From Gigantopelta aegis (Eukaryota; Mollusca; Gastropoda; Neomphalida; Peltospiridae): a stretch of DNA of 64,000 nucleotides. The position numbers and the translations under genes were made by a program. Where the stretch lies: assembly GCF_016097555.1 (NCBI RefSeq), contig NC_054704.1, positions 48,057,827-48,121,826 on the forward strand, read 5' to 3'. Position 1 is the stretch's first letter, and every line of letters starts with the position of its first letter. The notes beneath the pieces are model-generated. The model had not been told where the DNA came from. It searched no databases and saw nothing but the letters and a program-made list of their open reading frames with translations. This document shows positions 55,701 to 63,953 of this stretch, piece after piece.

Positions 55701-58437
55701 TCTGCAAATTGAAGTATGCGCATGAAACAGCGGAAATAAAGTAACATTGCAATGTTCAGCCAGCCGTTTTTTGCTAAACGTTTGCAAACATATTTTGACT
55801 GGTGGTTCCCGAAATGGTCATTCGGTTTAATTTGTTGCGTAAATATCTGTCTTCCAAGACTAGCGTTAGCGACAAACTGCTGGCTAAACTTACTCCTGGA
55901 AAAAACCTGTCCCATCTGCGCAGGCGCAACAAGCAATAAACCAGCCCCAAGTTCAGCCAGCAAACGTTTTGCTAACATTCGCAAAGTATTTGATTGGTTC
56001 CCACTGTAACCATTTGGTTTACCGTGAAGTGCATAATCCAGTCTAGCGTTTGCCAATAGTACTGTGCACGGGTCAAGCATCAGTTTTACAGTGTGTTGCA
56101 ATAGTAAAACAGTAAATTAATTTTTTAACTTCGCGGAAAATCGTAATTCCGTTTCCAAATGTAAATTCCATTTCACAATGGGAATTCCGTCCGTTTTCCA
56201 TGATTGCGGAAACTCACTGGGTCTAGTGTGCTCATGAATCAAAACAAAATATATTTTAAAAACAAAAGCAATGAGCAGTAATGGACGCTGTATTCGTGGA
56301 AAACTCAAAAGTTTTCCTGAAGAAATTAACCCATAGAAGCCGAGGTATACATTCAGTCAAGAACCAAGAAAATATGAACTGGAGTCTGAGCAACTGTGGC
56401 GAAAATAGACGTTGAAAATGAGGGTAGTAAACGTCGCATGCGACGCGCGGCATGTTGTTTTGCAACCACTGTGTAATTTCTTTGAAAATTATGCCCTAAA
56501 TATTGGACGTTCTGGCACACGTGACAGAGGTGGGCTCATAACCATTGCCGAGGTTGATACGAAATTCACCCACTTAGTTGAATACATTTAATATTACATG
56601 TGGGGGTGGGATGTAGCCCAGTGGTAAAGCGTTCGCTTGATGCATGGTCGGTCTGGGATCGATCCCCGTGAGTAGACCCATTGGGCTATTTCTCGTTCCA
56701 GCCAGTGCTCCACAACTGGTGTAACAAAGGCTTTGGTATCCTGCCTGTGGGTTGATGCATATAAAAGATCCCTTGCTGCTAATCGAAAAGAGTAGCTCAT
56801 GAAGTGGCAACAGCAAGTTTCCTCTCTCAATATCTGTGTGGTCCGTAACCATATGTCTTACGCCATATAAAATGTAAATAAAATGTGTTGAGTGCGTCGT
56901 TAAATAAAACATTTCCTTCCTTCCTTTCCTTTCTAATATTACATGAGTTGTTGTTTCTTGGCTTACATTCCACTTCCCATTAAAATGATATCTCAGATAA
57001 TAATAAAATTCACATCTTTTTATCACACAAAATGTTCCAAACAGAATAGTAACAAAACAACACTACATGTATATTGCCATAAAAGCATGTCTTTGAGCAT
57101 CTACAGTTAACATTTTATGAAGGATCATACCCCGAGATCTTGCTAAAGATCTCTCTCCCTTTGGGAGCTTCACTTGTATGCCTTTGGCAAACACAAATTT
57201 GGCTTTTTTACAATTTTGGGACACATCCCTCACACAATTCTGGATCTGCCCCTGTTGCTTCAAGTTGATAATTTAGACCTGACCACTGTCAATTTGCTTC
57301 TGCTGGGCTTGTAAAGTTAAAGCAATGCTGAGAACCACTATGCCACAGTGACCTGTATAAACCAATTGGACCCAACCCTCGCCAGCCTAAGTTGAAGCAA
57401 TACTGGGTTAACCACCACGCCACTCAAGGCTTTAGATAGCACTAATTTGTGCGTAACCGGATTTTTGTCTGTTCTCAGCACACAGCAAAGTTGTTTTAGT
57501 GCAGTAATGCAACAAACAGTAAATCTGAATAGTTGTAGACATTCAGAAATTAATTTTTAATTATTTTAATCCAGGTAATTGTACACATTGCAGTGGTTTT
57601 AAGGTGAAGTGTTTCAAAGTCAGCATGTGTTATGGGTATAATGGGCATACATATTTTGGGAATAACATTGGTTGCCTTGACCAGTGTAATCTGAAACCTT
57701 GGCACTGATTAAATTGTACTAACTGAGGGGCGGGACATAGCCCAGTGGTACAGCGCTCGCTCGATGCGCGGTTGGCCTGGGATCGATCCATGTCTGTGGG
57801 CCCATTGGGCTATTTCTCGTTCCAGCCAGTGCACCACGACTGGTATATCAAAGGCTGTGTTATGTCCAACCTGTCTGTGGGATAGTGCATATAAAAGATC
57901 CCTTGCTGCTAATCGAAAAGAGTAGCCCATGAAGTAACGACAGTGTGTTTCCTCTCTCAATATCTATGTGGTCTTTAACCATATGTCTGATGCCATATAA
58001 CCGTAAATAAAATGTGTTGAGTGCGCCATTAAATAAAACATTTCTTTCTTTCTTTTGTACTAACTGATTGCATATAAGATAATACATACATGTACTATAG
58101 GTACCGTGAAACCTCTTAAAACCAGAATTCCCCCCAAACCGGACATTTTTCACAGTTCTTTTTTTAAAAATTGATACAGAACTTGACCTCTCTAAACCGG
58201 ATACCTCTGTATACTGGACATTTTACTTGGTTTCAGAGGGTGTCCAATTTAGAGGGGTTTTGCTATAGTAGTATTGACAATTATCTATTATTGAAGGGGT
58301 TTTTTTTGTTCTTAAAAAAAAAAAAAAATCTTTTCACTTGTTTTACTTTTGTCATTTTCAGAAGCGTCCTCCTGATAATGCTATTTATGTGAAAACCTGC
58401 AGCAAAAACCCAAAGAAAACAAGATGGTGGTATCATG
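34754..58437 (+). CDS. UBE2W: UBE2W, N-terminal ubiquitin-conjugating E2 (3' exon unresolved)
   Basis: Exons: 34754-34768, 42843-42934, 47957-48059, 49289-49444 and 58362-58437. All are GT-AG and phase-consistent, giving 147 residues plus one base. Exon 1 encodes only MASME, then [15 protein letters not shown] follows, matching the known UBE2W N-terminus. The UBC core shows [41 protein letters not shown] with catalytic Cys91 (codon 49,349-49,351), DDWSPALSV and [13 protein letters not shown] near the C-terminus. UBE2W attaches ubiquitin to the alpha-amino group of disordered substrate N-termini, so absence of the usual HPN block (here HPH) is a normal family trait. The donor after exon 1 is GTACTT, not GTAAGT. 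Intron 1 is 8 kb. About four C-terminal residues remain to be placed; see 63,940. Confidence 0.93.
35269..37228. mobile_element. ~1.96-kb non-autonomous hAT-like element
   Basis: Inverted ends CAGGGGTTCAAAAA on both strands; flanks aagtc and aagtt are a near-perfect 5-bp duplication. 'acttgccc' motifs recur near both ends. No transposase is seen. It contains the SINE at 35,454-35,835 and, at 36,988-37,073, an inverted repeat around TTAGGGTTAGGGTTAG. Lies in UBE2W intron 1. Confidence 0.65.
35454..35835 (+). mobile_element. SINE, A type, 13-bp duplication
   Basis: Starts 'cggcgtcgtggcagg', missing about 11 nt of the head, and ends in (TTTC)n. Perfect ggtttaattgcac at 35,441-35,453 and 35,836-35,848. 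Confidence 0.95.
37229..38868. other. UBE2W intron 1, no exon recognised
   Basis: AT-rich. Text at about 38,234 (ggggcatttcatggtatt) and 40,443 (gccatgaaataccccat) is inverted, and 'cagatgtgacatttt' recurs at 38,268 and 40,112, hinting at a larger element around the insertion at 38,869-40,004. Confidence 0.35.
38869..40004. mobile_element. 1.14-kb hAT-like element, 5-bp duplication
   Basis: Inverted ends CAGTGTTCTCGCT and (opposite strand) CAGTGTTCTCGTT; perfect catat on both sides (38,864-38,868 and 40,005-40,009). GC-rich subterminal stretches (gggcggccgctcggc; ggggcgccccgc) and poly(A)/poly(G) at 38,953-38,983. No transposase found, so non-autonomous. Confidence 0.72.
40005..40804. other. 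UBE2W intron 1, no exon recognised
   Basis: AT-rich with a C-rich patch near 40,548-40,566. Nothing else identifiable. Confidence 0.4.
40805..41130 (-). mobile_element. SINE, C type
   Basis: Plus-strand view: tail tttgtttaacaacaccact, core gcaagggatcttttatata, head gagcactcaaccgactgtgc. Probable catgttaa duplication on both sides. Confidence 0.87.
41249..42030 (+). mobile_element. SINE, C type, split by a MITE
   Basis: Head at 41,249-41,347 (ggatttagctcagtcagcat; ggatcaaatcc). Core and tail resume at 41,763-42,030 (ccagtgtcccatgattggta to ggtaaacaaaacaaactttg). A short inverted duplication of the core (cacataccacagcctttgat) lies at about 41,830-41,860. Confidence 0.82.
41348..41762. mobile_element. 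415-bp MITE inserted in a SINE
   Basis: Ends CTAGGGGT and ACCCCTAG are inverted. The interior is rich in palindromic 'tgtatcatgataca' motifs. The SINE halves on either side join cleanly without it. Confidence 0.72.
42267..42530 (+). mobile_element. SINE, D type
   Basis: tRNA-like head ctttgtggcgcagtggttaa, B-box-like gggttcacagccc, D body with tctctcactaaccattaacc, end near gtaattggatataagcatga. Confidence 0.9.
42996..43114. mobile_element. 119-bp palindromic MITE with GGGGCC ends
   Basis: Left ggggcctaattcactaaagt; the right end reads ggggcctaattcaaaaaggt on the opposite strand. Inner cttgcagtg/cttgcaaag pairing is weaker. It starts 61 bp after UBE2W exon 2. Confidence 0.82.
43818..43863. 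repeat. (TG)n microsatellite
   Basis: Interrupted GT run in UBE2W intron 2. Confidence 0.9.
44151..44277. repeat. 25-bp minisatellite, 5 copies
   Basis: Five near-identical units of agccgatatgtattgttgtg plus ccagt, ending 20 bp before a SINE. Not coding. Confidence 0.95.
44297..44566 (+). mobile_element. SINE, B type, internally deleted
   Basis: Head ggggcgggacgtagcccagt, B-box-like ggatcgatccc, (TTTC) end. The segment holding aaaagatcccttgctgc is missing. Perfect 13-bp tcaataaacattc at 44,284-44,296 and 44,567-44,579. Confidence 0.94.
46105..47703 (+). mobile_element. Tc1/mariner-superfamily DD34E transposon
   Basis: 1,599 bp. Perfect 26-bp inverted ends start tactactcaaaagaattt; 46,101-46,130 and 47,678-47,707 are exact reverse complements over 30 bp including the TA/TATA flank. 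The target is a TA inside a unit of the 57-bp minisatellite. It holds one transposase-like frame. Confidence 0.95.
46465..47490 (+). pseudogene. Tc1-like transposase with two nonsense codons
   Basis: One frame of 341 codons from ATG 46,465 to TAA 47,488, interrupted only by TGA at 46,717-46,719 and 46,753-46,755. Both sit where the family usually has Arg, consistent with CGA to TGA decay (inference). The N-terminal part is a helix-turn-helix/paired-like DNA-binding region with GRPRSTT. Catalytic triad: Asp at 46,921 (FTDES), Asp at 47,191 (QDDN), Glu at 47,296 (APIEN), with 34 residues between the last two: DD34E. No frameshift was seen, so decay is recent. Confidence 0.93.
49024..49243. repeat. 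(CCAT)n microsatellite
   Basis: About 215 bp of tccatccatc with some cacatccac variants, ending 45 bp before the UBE2W exon at 49,289. It produces spurious Ser-Ile-His-Pro ORFs. Confidence 0.97.
50322..50710 (+). mobile_element. SINE, A type, 14-bp duplication
   Basis: Head ccggcctctgtggcatcgtg, full core, (TTTC)n end. Perfect tccttcagtttcaa at 50,308-50,321 and 50,711-50,724. Confidence 0.95.
50875..50990 (+). repeat. Short relative of the 61-kb satellite element
   Basis: tgggccgaatttacaaagcc then a single 'acatttacaatacttaaaca' unit and 'aagaaaaacagg', the same parts that bound and fill the array at 60,941-62,805. Confidence 0.75.
51538..51620. repeat. ~33-bp tandem repeat, 2.5 copies
   Basis: Units of gctcattaacataatgttga plus a cagtgacaggt-like spacer. 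Confidence 0.9.
51767..51980 (+). mobile_element. SINE, C type, head missing
   Basis: From gggcccatcaggctatttct through the core to the C tail 'cagtgtgctctagtgg', where it stops abruptly at the next SINE fragment. Confidence 0.82.
51981..52110 (-). mobile_element. SINE A/B-type tail fragment
   Basis: Plus view aaaggaaatgttttatttaa to gggctactcttcgattaaca. It abuts the C-type SINE tail directly, tail to tail. Confidence 0.82.
52114..52201. mobile_element. 88-bp palindromic element
   Basis: Arms of 26 bp: actgattttacgaaactcgt... and, read from the right, actaattttacgaaacaagt...; loop holds caatac and ctctcgctcggg. Tiny hairpin MITE or structured insertion. Confidence 0.8.
52692..52752 (+). 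mobile_element. SINE C tail fragment
   Basis: gatgattaataaatcaatat then gctctggtggtgtcgttaaa; the rest of the SINE is absent. Confidence 0.75.
52970..53718. repeat. ~57-bp minisatellite, about 13 copies
   Basis: Units ttccattggattgaggttaa, tggttagtgaaagcagggat, then a variable A-rich spacer. In UBE2W intron 4. Confidence 0.94.
54173..54385. repeat. ~110-bp imperfect direct duplication
   Basis: Two copies carry aaagattaaaatt, gtaggtgagacagactaa and a ccagcaag/ccggcaag end. Confidence 0.75.
54515..54625. repeat. Diverged dispersed repeat
   Basis: agttaaagcaaatgctgg and accaactggacacaacaccc resemble 57,308-57,425 (agttaaagcaatgctgag; accaattggacccaaccctc). Function unknown. Confidence 0.5.
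54904..55178 (+). mobile_element. SINE, D type, 15-bp duplication
   Basis: Head ggccttggtggcgcaattgt, B-box-like gggttcgcagcccgg, D body, end gcacgaaaataagttgaaat. Perfect atgtatggtattaat at 54,889-54,903 and 55,179-55,193. Confidence 0.95.
55752..56060. repeat. Two ~190-bp direct repeats
   Basis: Both units begin ttcagccagc and contain a 'gctaa..ttgcaaa..atattttga(c/t)tggt..ttccc' block and a tctagcgtt-like end. The same family, inverted, follows the array at 16,275-16,400. May lie in a larger element (about 55,357-56,219) with weak CAGTG ends. Confidence 0.7.
56601..56933 (+). mobile_element. SINE, B type, 12-bp duplication
   Basis: gggatgtagcccagtggtaa head, gggatcgatccc, core, (TTCC)n end. 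Perfect taatattacatg at 56,589-56,600 and 56,934-56,945. Confidence 0.95.
57727..58054 (+). mobile_element. SINE, B type, 13-bp duplication
   Basis: ggggcgggacatagcccagt head, gggatcgatcc, core, (TTTC) end. Perfect ttgtactaactga at 57,714-57,726 and 58,055-58,067. Confidence 0.95.
58104..58264. mobile_element. Pogo-like MITE
   Basis: Ends ccgtgaaacctcttaaaacc and, on the opposite strand, tagcaaaacccctctaaatt; interior 'tctaaaccggatacctctgt'. Flanked by TA. Same family as 4603-4759. It ends about 97 bp before UBE2W exon 5. Confidence 0.7.
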
Positions 58438-58473
58438 GTGAGTTTACTCGTCTTTGTCTTCTTTCCCTTTTGA

Positions 58474-58873
58474 CCGGCCTCAGTGGCGTCGTGCTTAGGC
58501 CATCGGTCTACAGGCTGGTAGGTACTGGGTTCGGATTCCAGTTGAGGCATGGGGCATTTTTAATCCAGATACCGACTCCAAACCCTGAGTGAGTGCTCCA
58601 CAAGGCTCAATGGGTAGGTGTAAACCACTTGCACCGACCAGTGATCCATAACTGGTTCAACAAAGGCCATGGTTTGTGCTATCCTGCCTGTGGGAAGCGC
58701 AAATAAAAGATCCCTTGCTGCTAATCGGAAAGAGTAGCCCATGTAGTGGCGACAGCGGGTTTCCTCTCAAAATCTGTGTGGTTCTTAACCATATGTCTGA
58801 CGCCATATAACCATAAATAAAATGTGTTGAGTGCGTCGTTAAATAAAACATTTCTTTCTTTCTTTCTTTCTTT
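58474..58873 (+). mobile_element. SINE, A type, 13-bp duplication
   Basis: ccggcctcagtggcgtcgtg head to (TTTC)n end. Perfect ctttcccttttga at 58,461-58,473 and 58,874-58,886. Inserted 36 bp after UBE2W exon 5. Confidence 0.95.
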
Positions 58874-58921
58874 CTTTCCCTTTTGATATGATGATAACTA
58901 GGATGATAATTTATTTTCTTG

Positions 58922-59175
58922 ATTACTTACTTACTTACATATGCCCCGTCGTCCCTTCTGGGGCATAGGCCATTGACTACAGTTTTCCAGAGTTGTCTGC
59001 CCTGGGCTTTGGTTTCAAGCTGCCTCCAGGTGTATCCTGTCTGCTTGGTGTCCACCTGGAGGTCCCTTTGACATGTGCTCTTTGGGCGGCCTCTTTTTCT
59101 TCTGACTTGTGGGTTCCATGTCGGAGCCTGCCTTGTGATATTCGATGCTGGCTTCCGGAGCGTATGACCAATATT
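58922..59175 (-). mobile_element. 3' end of a LINE (non-LTR retrotransposon)
   Basis: The minus strand encodes the usual C-terminal tail of LINE reverse-transcriptase ORFs: HTLRKPASNITRQAPTWNPQ, VRRKRGRPKST, GYTWRQLE and VNGLCPRRDD, followed by a (TAAG)n 3' end (plus strand acttacttacttac). 5'-truncated and without the RT core. Clade not certain. Confidence 0.85.
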
Positions 59176-59499
59176 TTTATGATTATTAATACTTTAAAGT
59201 TCAGGCTTCATGTCCCAGGAATGAACACAACAGCCAAGTGATACCAGATCATTGAAGTTAAAAGGTTACTGATAATAGGAAAACCACTACTGCCACATAA
59301 GCTGTATATACATTTGTATATTTAAATATTAATCACAATTAGTTTTTATTTCATGCAAGTATCAATTGTGAAAAAGCAGTGTGTACAAGGTATGACTGCA
59401 TCGTGAATTATTTAAAAGTGTTCACAATGTTGTTGTTTTATTTTTTATTATTTATACGTGCATAAACAGAAAAATTATTTCTTTCAAATCTTAGAATTT

Positions 59500-59650
59500 A
59501 ATTAGATAACATATTTCAGTATGTCCACATCTCCTTTATTTCAAAGAATCTCCTTTATTTCATGATTCTGCTAGATCTCCTTTATTTCCTCCTTTTTTTG
59601 GACAAATTTGCTTTTTTGAAAAAAAAGGAGATTGTCTGCATTTTTATTGG
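59500..59650. repeat. Short repeated 'atctcctttattt' motifs
   Basis: Three copies of tctcctttattt within 65 bp and a facing aaaaaaggagatt, so weakly palindromic. Low-complexity; significance unclear. Confidence 0.5.
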
Positions 59651-60029
59651 TTTATTTCATCAAAATTGAGTGTGTAATTGTATTCAAGTGACTTTTATAC
59701 TTTCAAATTGAGCTCTTTCTGCAATAAAACACTGGTTTATATGGGTGTATTGTCTATTTTCTCATTCATGTCTATATTATAAGTGTATAGCTCTCCATCT
59801 ATGGTGTAAAAAGATAGGCCTCCACCAGTCCTTAGTTTTTAAAAAGAGGGTAGGCAGGACTCAATAGTGATAACAGCCTTCAAGATTAGCGTCCTTGCCC
59901 ATGCCAGCTATATCTTTAGCCTTGTGCAGGATTGTTACAGGTAGAGAGCCAGTATCCAATGGGACTTTAGATGCTGTTGAAATGCATCTCAGGTCACTTT
60001 GTTTTTTCCCCCAAATTTCGACAGATGAA

Positions 60030-60065
60030 AGGCGGGGGGAGGGGGGGGGACATCCCCCACCCTCT
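60030..60065. repeat. G-rich/C-rich tract
   Basis: aggcggggggaggggggggg followed by acatcccccaccctc. Nothing coding. Confidence 0.8.
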
Positions 60066-60940
60066 TGAACTCACCCCCACGACTGCGTTACGACGGCAAA
60101 TAACGCCTACAGCTTTATCTCCTTTATTTTCATTTCAAGTCAGTGGACACACTGTATTTAGAAAAAAAGTGGTGTTTTTTTAGCGTTAACTATGTAGTAT
60201 GACATCGATCTGTGAGAGTTTGTAATGTGAAATTCCTACATTTTGTTGAAAATCTTTTTATATTGTTATTTCGTTTGCAATTACTTTTTGTTTTTCCTTC
60301 ACAAAGTCAGTATTTAAGATATACATGTTGGCATTATTTTTCTGGCAATGTGATCAACTTTTATGTTTATCTCCAATATTCTATTTTTGCCTTTAGCTCC
60401 ATTTCTCACAAATTATAAGTCATTTAACAAGGAAACTTGGCTAAACCCTTCACAGTTGCTTTCAAGAATATTCAGTTCGATTATTATTTTCTTAAATAAC
60501 TAGATTAATCACAAATGGTTTCTTTAATCACCAAATTGTGATTCAGTTGTAGTAGGTGAGACACTTAATTCCAGAGAATTCATGTTCCATTAAAGTTCTA
60601 CTCTCCTACGTTACCAGTAATATGTGTATTGACAATTTATATTTGTGTACATGTATGTACATTTGTACAAGTAGGTTGTAATCTGGCCAAGTAGGTTGTA
60701 ATCTGGCCAAGTTAATACACGTCACATTTTTCAAATGGAATAAAACCATACTTGGGCTTTCTGCTAGAAAATAATTTGTGGGTACGAAAAAACTCCTAAA
60801 AAACATCCAGACTATAAATGCCCCTATTAGGTGAGTATGGGTTTGAAATGTTTTGAAATGGACCACAGCATGTCATGTGCTTTGTTAAATTTTAAACAGC
60901 AGTTCTCTTACTATCATTGATTTGAAAATTAAACATATAT

Positions 60941-62805
60941 GGCCAAATTTACAAAGCCTGTTTATGTTGTACATACATTTACAATGCTTAAATACCTGTT
61001 TTAGACTTACACACGTGTAACTACATACATTTACAATGCTTAAACACCTGTTTTAGACTTACACGCGTGTAACTACATACATTTACAATGCTTAAAAACC
61101 TGTTTTAGACTTACACATCTGTAACTACATACATTTACAATGCTTAAACACATGTTTTAGACTTACACATCTGTAACTACGTACATTTACAATGCTTAAA
61201 CACATGTTTTAGACTTACACGTCTGTAACTACATACATTTACAATGCTTAAACACCTGTTTTAGACTTACACACGTGTAACTACATACATTTACAATGCT
61301 TATAAACCTGTTTTAGACTTACACGTCTGTAACTACATACATTTACAATGCTTATAAACACCTGTTTTAGACTTACACACGTACTATTTACACATGACTT
61401 ACACACGTGTAACTACATACATTTACAATGCTTATAAACCTGTTTTAGACTTACACGTCTGTAACTACATACATTTACAATGCTTATAAACACCTGTTTT
61501 AGACTTACACACGTGTTACTACATACATTTACAATGCTTAAATACCTGTTTTAGACTTACACGCGTGTAACTACATACATTTACAATGCTTAAACACCTG
61601 TACAATCTGCTTACACAATGCTTAAAAACTGTTTTAGACTTACACATCTGTAACTACGTACATTTACAATGCTTAAACACATGTTTTAGACTTACACGTC
61701 TGTAACTACATACATTTACAATGCTTAAACACATGTTTTAGACTTACACGTCTGTAACTACATACATTTACAATGCTTAAACACCTGTTTTAGACTTACA
61801 CACGTGTAACTACATACATTTACAATGCTTATAAACCTGTTTTAGACTTACACGTCTGTAACTACATACATTTACAATGCTTATAAACACCTGTTTTAGA
61901 CTTACACACGTGTTACTACATACATTTACAATGCTTAAATACCTGTTTTAGACTTACACACGTGTAACTACATACATTTACAATGCTTAAACACCTGTTT
62001 TAGACTTACACACGTGTAACTACATACATTTACAATGCTTATAAACCTGTTTTAGACTTACACGTCTGTAACTACATACATTTACAATGCTTATAAACAC
62101 CTGTTTTAGACTTACACACGTGTTACTACATACATTTACAATGCTTAAATACCTGTTTTAGACTTACACACGTGTAACTACATACATTTACAATGCTTAA
62201 ACACCTGTTTTAGACTTACACGTCTGTAACTACATACATTTACAATGCTTAAACACCTGTTTTAGACTTACACGCGTGTAACTACATACATTTACAATGC
62301 TTAAACACCTGTTTTAGTCTTACACGTGTGTAACTACATGTGTACATACATTTACAATGCTTAAACACCTGTTTTAGACTTACACGCGTGTAACTACATA
62401 CATTTACAATGCTTAAACACCTGTTTTAGACTTACACACATGTAACTACATACATTTACAATGCTTAAACACCTGTTTTAGACTTACAAATGTGTAACTA
62501 CATACATTTACAATGCTTAAACACCTGTTTTAGACTTACACATCTGTAACTACATACATTTACAATGTTTAAACACCTCTGTAACTACATACATTTACAA
62601 TGCTTAAACACCTGTTTTAGACTTACACGTCTGTAACTACATACATTTACAATGCTTAAACACCTGTTTTAGACTTACACGTCTGTAACTACATACATTT
62701 ACAATGCTTAAACACCTGTTTTAGACTTACACGTCTGTAACTACATACATTTACAATTCTTAAACACCTGCGTTTTAAGAAAAACAGGCTTCGTAAATTC
62801 GGCCC
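60941..62805 (+). repeat. 52-bp satellite array bounded by inverted repeats
   Basis: About 34 units of a 52-mer holding aactacatacatttacaatg and cacctgttttagacttacac. Variants acacgtgt, acgtctgt and acgcgtgt alternate. The array is bounded by inverted ends: ggccaaatttacaaagcctg at the left and gggccgaatttacgaagcct read from the right. Flanks share TAT. Lies downstream of UBE2W exon 5. Confidence 0.93.
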
Positions 62806-62888
62806 ATATGCATTAATTTCAAAGATTTTAGGGTATGTAAGTTTACCCTCAGTACCCTCCGTCAGAAACCATGATACTCGCAAACAGT

Positions 62889-63010
62889 CAGTGTTTCTGC
62901 CAGAAAGAAATTTCTGGGTATGGCACTATGAAATTAAATGCAACCACAGTCAACAGGAGGGTATGGGGGCCTCCCCCAGAAAGAAAATGGGTTACGTTTA
63001 GGGTTAGCAT
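62889..63010. repeat. Fragment with a CAGTGTTTCTG end
   Basis: cagtgtttctgccagaaaga and ggcctcccccagaaagaaaa look like one end of a hAT-type element. The other end was not found. Confidence 0.4.
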
Positions 63011-63472
63011 TAAGAAAATCATACAGTAATGATAAGATTAATTAATTTGTCAAAACGTTAACTTATACACAAATCTTTTTCAGATTTAATTTTATTTGTC
63101 TTCATACCCATTTTACCCTGATAATTGACCTACAGGTACTACATTGTAAGTGGTCCAACAAAGTTTTACCTGTAAATATATATGTTTGATAAAGTACTTT
63201 GTTCAATCAGCCATACAGTCATCATATCCAATTTGTTATAGATAATTTGGTTTATTGTCGAATTATGGCTACGCAAATGACAATGAATCCTGAATTGTAC
63301 TGTAGCTATTAGTTTGAGTGCTTGGATACATTCATGATTCCTTTTACACTAATGTTAGCTAATGTAAGTGATTTACAACATTGAAATGTGTTACCATAAT
63401 GTTAGTGAAAATAGCTTACATGTACTTTTAGTCACATAAAATTGATGATGATGTTGCTGTGGAATATGCTGA

Positions 63473-63785
63473 AACAGTTGGTAATTGTGACATATAGTCT
63501 TAGAGAGGAAACCTGCTACATTTTTTTCATTAGTAGCAAGGGATCTTTTATATGCAGCATCACACTGACAGGATAGCACATACCACAGCCTGTACAGAGA
63601 TTATTAATTTATTATTCTTTGTATCAAGTAGCCTTTTATATGCACAGGAAAGCACTTACAACAGCCTTTGCTTTACCAGTCATGGAACACAGAAATGGGT
63701 AAAAACTTGTTGTATCTATTGAGGGTGGATCGATCTTGTGACCTGTCACACCTCGAGCAGACATTCTGACCACCGAGCTAACATC
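63473..63785 (-). mobile_element. Diverged SINE, C-type tail
   Basis: Plus view: acatatagtcttagagagga, gcaagggatcttttatatgc, agcctttgctttaccagtca, gtggatcgatcttgtgacc and head remnant gaccaccgagctaac. Part of the core is duplicated (tcttttatatgca / gccttttatatgca), with about 50 bp of unrelated DNA between. Confidence 0.75.
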
Positions 63786-63939
63786 TGTGGAAAAAAAAAG
63801 TCCCGCTCCTGAGAAATAATTAACGTGTCGTCTTGAGGGCACGGACCTACTAATTGTGGCGAAAACAAATTGGCTTGCTTTTACTGGCAATTATACACAT
63901 CCATTGAATGCAAAATGTATGAGCATATGCTCTCCGCAG

Positions 63940-63953
63940 ATTGTTTTCTGTGA
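63940..63953 (+). CDS. UBE2W: Candidate last UBE2W exon
   Basis: A good acceptor (gctctccgcag) is followed by a stretch that completes GAT and encodes D-C-F-L then TGA. This gives 151 residues in total, the length I recall for human UBE2W, which ends in four residues after WWYH. So short an exon can match by chance, and the sequence differs from the vertebrate end; the true exon may lie beyond the window. Confidence 0.3.

Noticed and set aside
27317..58851. Recurring ORFs beginning like [16 protein letters not shown]
   Set aside because: These are minus- or plus-frame readings of SINE tails, repeated with every copy.
59216..59240. Alternative last UBE2W exon after 'catgtcccag'
   Set aside because: It would add G-M-N-T-T-A-K, unlike the family end, with a weak polypyrimidine tract next to a LINE remnant.
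60941..62805. CRISPR-like array appearance
   Set aside because: Units are contiguous 52-mers without unique spacers, in an animal genome, with no cas genes.
63084..63125. Alternative last UBE2W exon after 'ctttttcag'
   Set aside because: A strong acceptor, but it gives a hydrophobic 13-residue tail unlike any UBE2W.
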